Assembly: GCF_900105155.1 (NCBI RefSeq)
Contig: NZ_LT629762.1
Coordinates: forward strand, 2,953,001-3,017,000
Source: Pseudomonas prosekii
GTDB taxonomy: Bacteria > Pseudomonadota > Gammaproteobacteria > Pseudomonadales > Pseudomonadaceae
DNA: 64,000 nt
Direction of reading: 5' to 3'
Below, in pieces: positions 62,273 to 64,000 of the stretch. The first letter of the stretch is position 1. Every line of letters begins with the position of its first letter. The notes under the pieces were generated by a model, which had not been told where the DNA came from, did no database searches, and saw nothing but the letters and a program-made list of their open reading frames with translations. The position numbers and the translations under genes were made by a program.

Positions 62273-63993
62273 AACTGTTTACCTTGAAGATTTCAATGTT
62301 CCTGATGGCGCTATTGAGCTTTGGCGCGGGTGCCACTGAGTTGGTTTTTCCCCACGCCACGATCTGTGAGTATTACGGCAAGGCCCCCGGCAGTTGTTCA
62401 GTTGCCTTGAGTGCAGACGGCTACATTTTAGATGCCCGCTCAGGAAAGAAACTGTTCGACGGGCCCGAATATACAGGCGCCATGTTTACCAACGCGCTGT
62501 ACCGATCCGGCAGCCGTTACATTCTGGAGAGTGAAAATTACTCTTCTGCCAAAACCCGTCGTTGGGTGGACTTCAGTTATGACGGTAAAGACATTGTCCT
62601 GAACCATATCTATATTTTTTCTTTGAATATCTCGATGCAAGTGGGTCCGTACTGGCATGGCTATGACTGTCGTCCGGTCAACGCGAAGCTGAGCTTCCCG
62701 GCAGGGCAGGGGCTCCTGGAATCCTCACTCGATGCTGTTTGCAAGGACGTTGAATCCTACGCCCCATCAGTAGCGGATGGCGCACCCGAGTCGTTGGCGG
62801 CCGGTACGTTGGCGGTTAGCGTTCCGGTATACAACGACGGGCAACAAAATGGTTCTGCGACTTATCTGTTTGAGGGCACTGATCAACCTGAATTGTTGAA
62901 GTTGGCGTGTTATTCCGGCTGCGAGTCAACTTCGAAAAAAACGGCCTCCCTGGATAAGGGAGAAGTCGCGCAACGAAGTACCGCAGCCACCCAGACAACC
63001 GTCATCAAAAAACTATCGGCCAGCTTATTAGGCGATGCATCCCGGCAAAAAGTGTCTGTGCTGTCCGGCGCCACCGGGGCAGACTTCCGCCGCCTGCAGA
63101 TCACACGCGAACACGGCACCGGCGACGACATCCTGCTGGATACCTCCAAGGCGTTGCCGTTGGTCAAGAGCCAATACTCGACGGCCATGAACGATGTCTT
63201 CAGTGTCAACATCATCAACAACCCGGCAGGCGTGCTTAATGTGATCGATATGCAGGGTGAGCCTGTGTCGGTCAAACAGTCTTCTGCCGAAGCCGGGAGC
63301 GCCCTTGTACTGGTCAGCAGCGAAGAAGATAACGCCGTTTATAACTTCAACTTGGTGTTTCGCTACAACAAAAGCTCCAGACAATTTGAGCTGAAAAACG
63401 TGTTGCAGGTAACGAACAACGACGCCTGTGATCACTCGATTGTCGGTGTTCGAGAAATGCCTCTAGGAATGATCGGCGAAAAGTCATTGGCGTCTTTCGA
63501 GGGGCGCAAGGTGTTTGAGCAGCTGTCTGACTTGCACCCTAAGTCTGCCGACTACAAGAAGTTGATGATGACTGACGTCGCGGAAAAGCTCGACAAGGCG
63601 TTGGCGCTGTATCGAAAAGGGCAGACCGAGGCGGTCCGGGAGTTGATGGGAAGCTTCCTGATGTACAACAACGCAGGCCAATGCGATCCAGAAGGCTACA
63701 TCGCTTCAAAGTATGATTTTCCTCAGCTACCCGGCTGGTCTAACGACTTGGGGTTCCTATTGGGTGAAACCGGTTATTACCAAGAATCCATCGAGTTGTT
63801 GAACGCGGTGATTGCCCGAAATCCCAACCGGACCGTGGCCTATCTGAACCTCGCGGACAGTTACTGGGGACTGAAGGATAAAGTGCGGGCGGCACAGGCT
63901 TACAAGCAGTACGCCTCGTTGATGACTGACGCGCGTAAGGCGTCGAAGATTCCTGCGCGAGTGACTGAGCGCAGTGATGGAGTAGTTGAGTGA
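62269..63993 (+). CDS. Large exported protein with C-terminal TPR
   Basis: A 574-residue protein from a GTG start coupled to the previous stop. Signal sequence LKISMFLMALLSFGAGA. The N-terminal region (residues about 25-160) is beta-rich (SVALSADGYILDARSGKKLFDG, YDGKDIVLNHIYIFSL). A middle domain follows (VFSVNIINNPAGVLNVIDM). The C-terminal 90 residues form TPR-like helices: WSNDLGFLLGETGYYQESIE, VAYLNLADSYWGLKDKVRAA and a KIPARVTERSD end, matching the tail of the protein encoded at 45863. Periplasmic; function unknown. Confidence 0.72.
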   Translation: MKLFTLKISMFLMALLSFGAGATELVFPHATICEYYGKAPGSCSVALSADGYILDARSGKKLFDGPEYTGAMFTNALYRSGSRYILESENYSSAKTRRWVDFSYDGKDIVLNHIYIFSLNISMQVGPYWHGYDCRPVNAKLSFPAGQGLLESSLDAVCKDVESYAPSVADGAPESLAAGTLAVSVPVYNDGQQNGSATYLFEGTDQPELLKLACYSGCESTSKKTASLDKGEVAQRSTAATQTTVIKKLSASLLGDASRQKVSVLSGATGADFRRLQITREHGTGDDILLDTSKALPLVKSQYSTAMNDVFSVNIINNPAGVLNVIDMQGEPVSVKQSSAEAGSALVLVSSEEDNAVYNFNLVFRYNKSSRQFELKNVLQVTNNDACDHSIVGVREMPLGMIGEKSLASFEGRKVFEQLSDLHPKSADYKKLMMTDVAEKLDKALALYRKGQTEAVRELMGSFLMYNNAGQCDPEGYIASKYDFPQLPGWSNDLGFLLGETGYYQESIELLNAVIARNPNRTVAYLNLADSYWGLKDKVRAAQAYKQYASLMTDARKASKIPARVTERSDGVVE

Positions 63994-64000
63994 TGTGGGG

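Noticed and set aside
1..64000. CRISPR arrays, tRNA and rRNA genes
   Set aside because: No regularly spaced short repeats and no tRNA or rRNA signatures noticed on reading both strands.

Overview
The window is about 64 kb of high-GC (roughly 60%) gammaproteobacterial chromosome. Gene content and order (phoU, an REC-type regulator, an M23 peptidase, a CNNM/CBS protein, phoR, phoB, ubiA, ubiC, rubredoxin, rubredoxin reductase, HU) together with REPIN-type repeats point to the Pseudomonas fluorescens group. No rRNA, tRNA, CRISPR array or recognisable transposase was found.

Region 1 (1-10.7 kb) is conserved housekeeping DNA: the 3' end of phoU, an orphan response regulator, a secreted M23 peptidase, the operon phoB-phoR-CNNM/CBS on the minus strand behind a good Pho box, ubiC-ubiA, a rubredoxin pair and an HU protein.

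Region 2 (10.7-43.2 kb) is a complete type VI secretion system of the P. aeruginosa H2 type. A minus-strand effector module (vgrG, DUF4123 adaptor, lipoprotein, Lipase_3 effector) diverges from the core operon tssABCE-PAAR-[seven small secretory or membrane genes]-tssFGH-sfa-orfX-tagH-tssJKLM-stp1-stk1-vgrG. There is no hcp in the window. The divergent control region carries three related palindromes, an orphan terminator and an RsmA-type motif over the tssA start codon.

Region 3 (43.2-54.1 kb) is an AT-richer cargo region behind the second vgrG. A 1.12 kb stretch of that vgrG is repeated in direct orientation, with no indels, 5,186 bp downstream. The repeats bracket a cassette with a possible effector, a lipoprotein and two other secreted proteins. 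Behind the second copy, a broken vgrG, lies the apparently displaced older cargo: a DUF4123 adaptor, four tandem DUF3304-like lipoprotein genes (candidate Tle1 immunity) and a Tle1-type phospholipase (DUF2235) that is interrupted by a -1 frame change exactly at an A-AAA-AAC heptamer. A relic of a fifth immunity gene follows it.

Region 4 (54.1-64 kb) holds a DUF6124 gene with a strongly structured upstream region, and an unusual three-gene operon: a 4-TM protein, a 4-TM/SDR (TIGR01777-like) fusion, and an 811-residue protein joining an alpha/beta-hydrolase fold that lacks its nucleophile to a PEP-synthase-like ATP-grasp domain and a phosphohistidine swivelling domain. Five genes for exported proteins of unknown role follow. 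Two are paralogues of each other, one has a duplicated domain around Sel1-like repeats, and one shares its TPR tail with a cassette protein of region 3.
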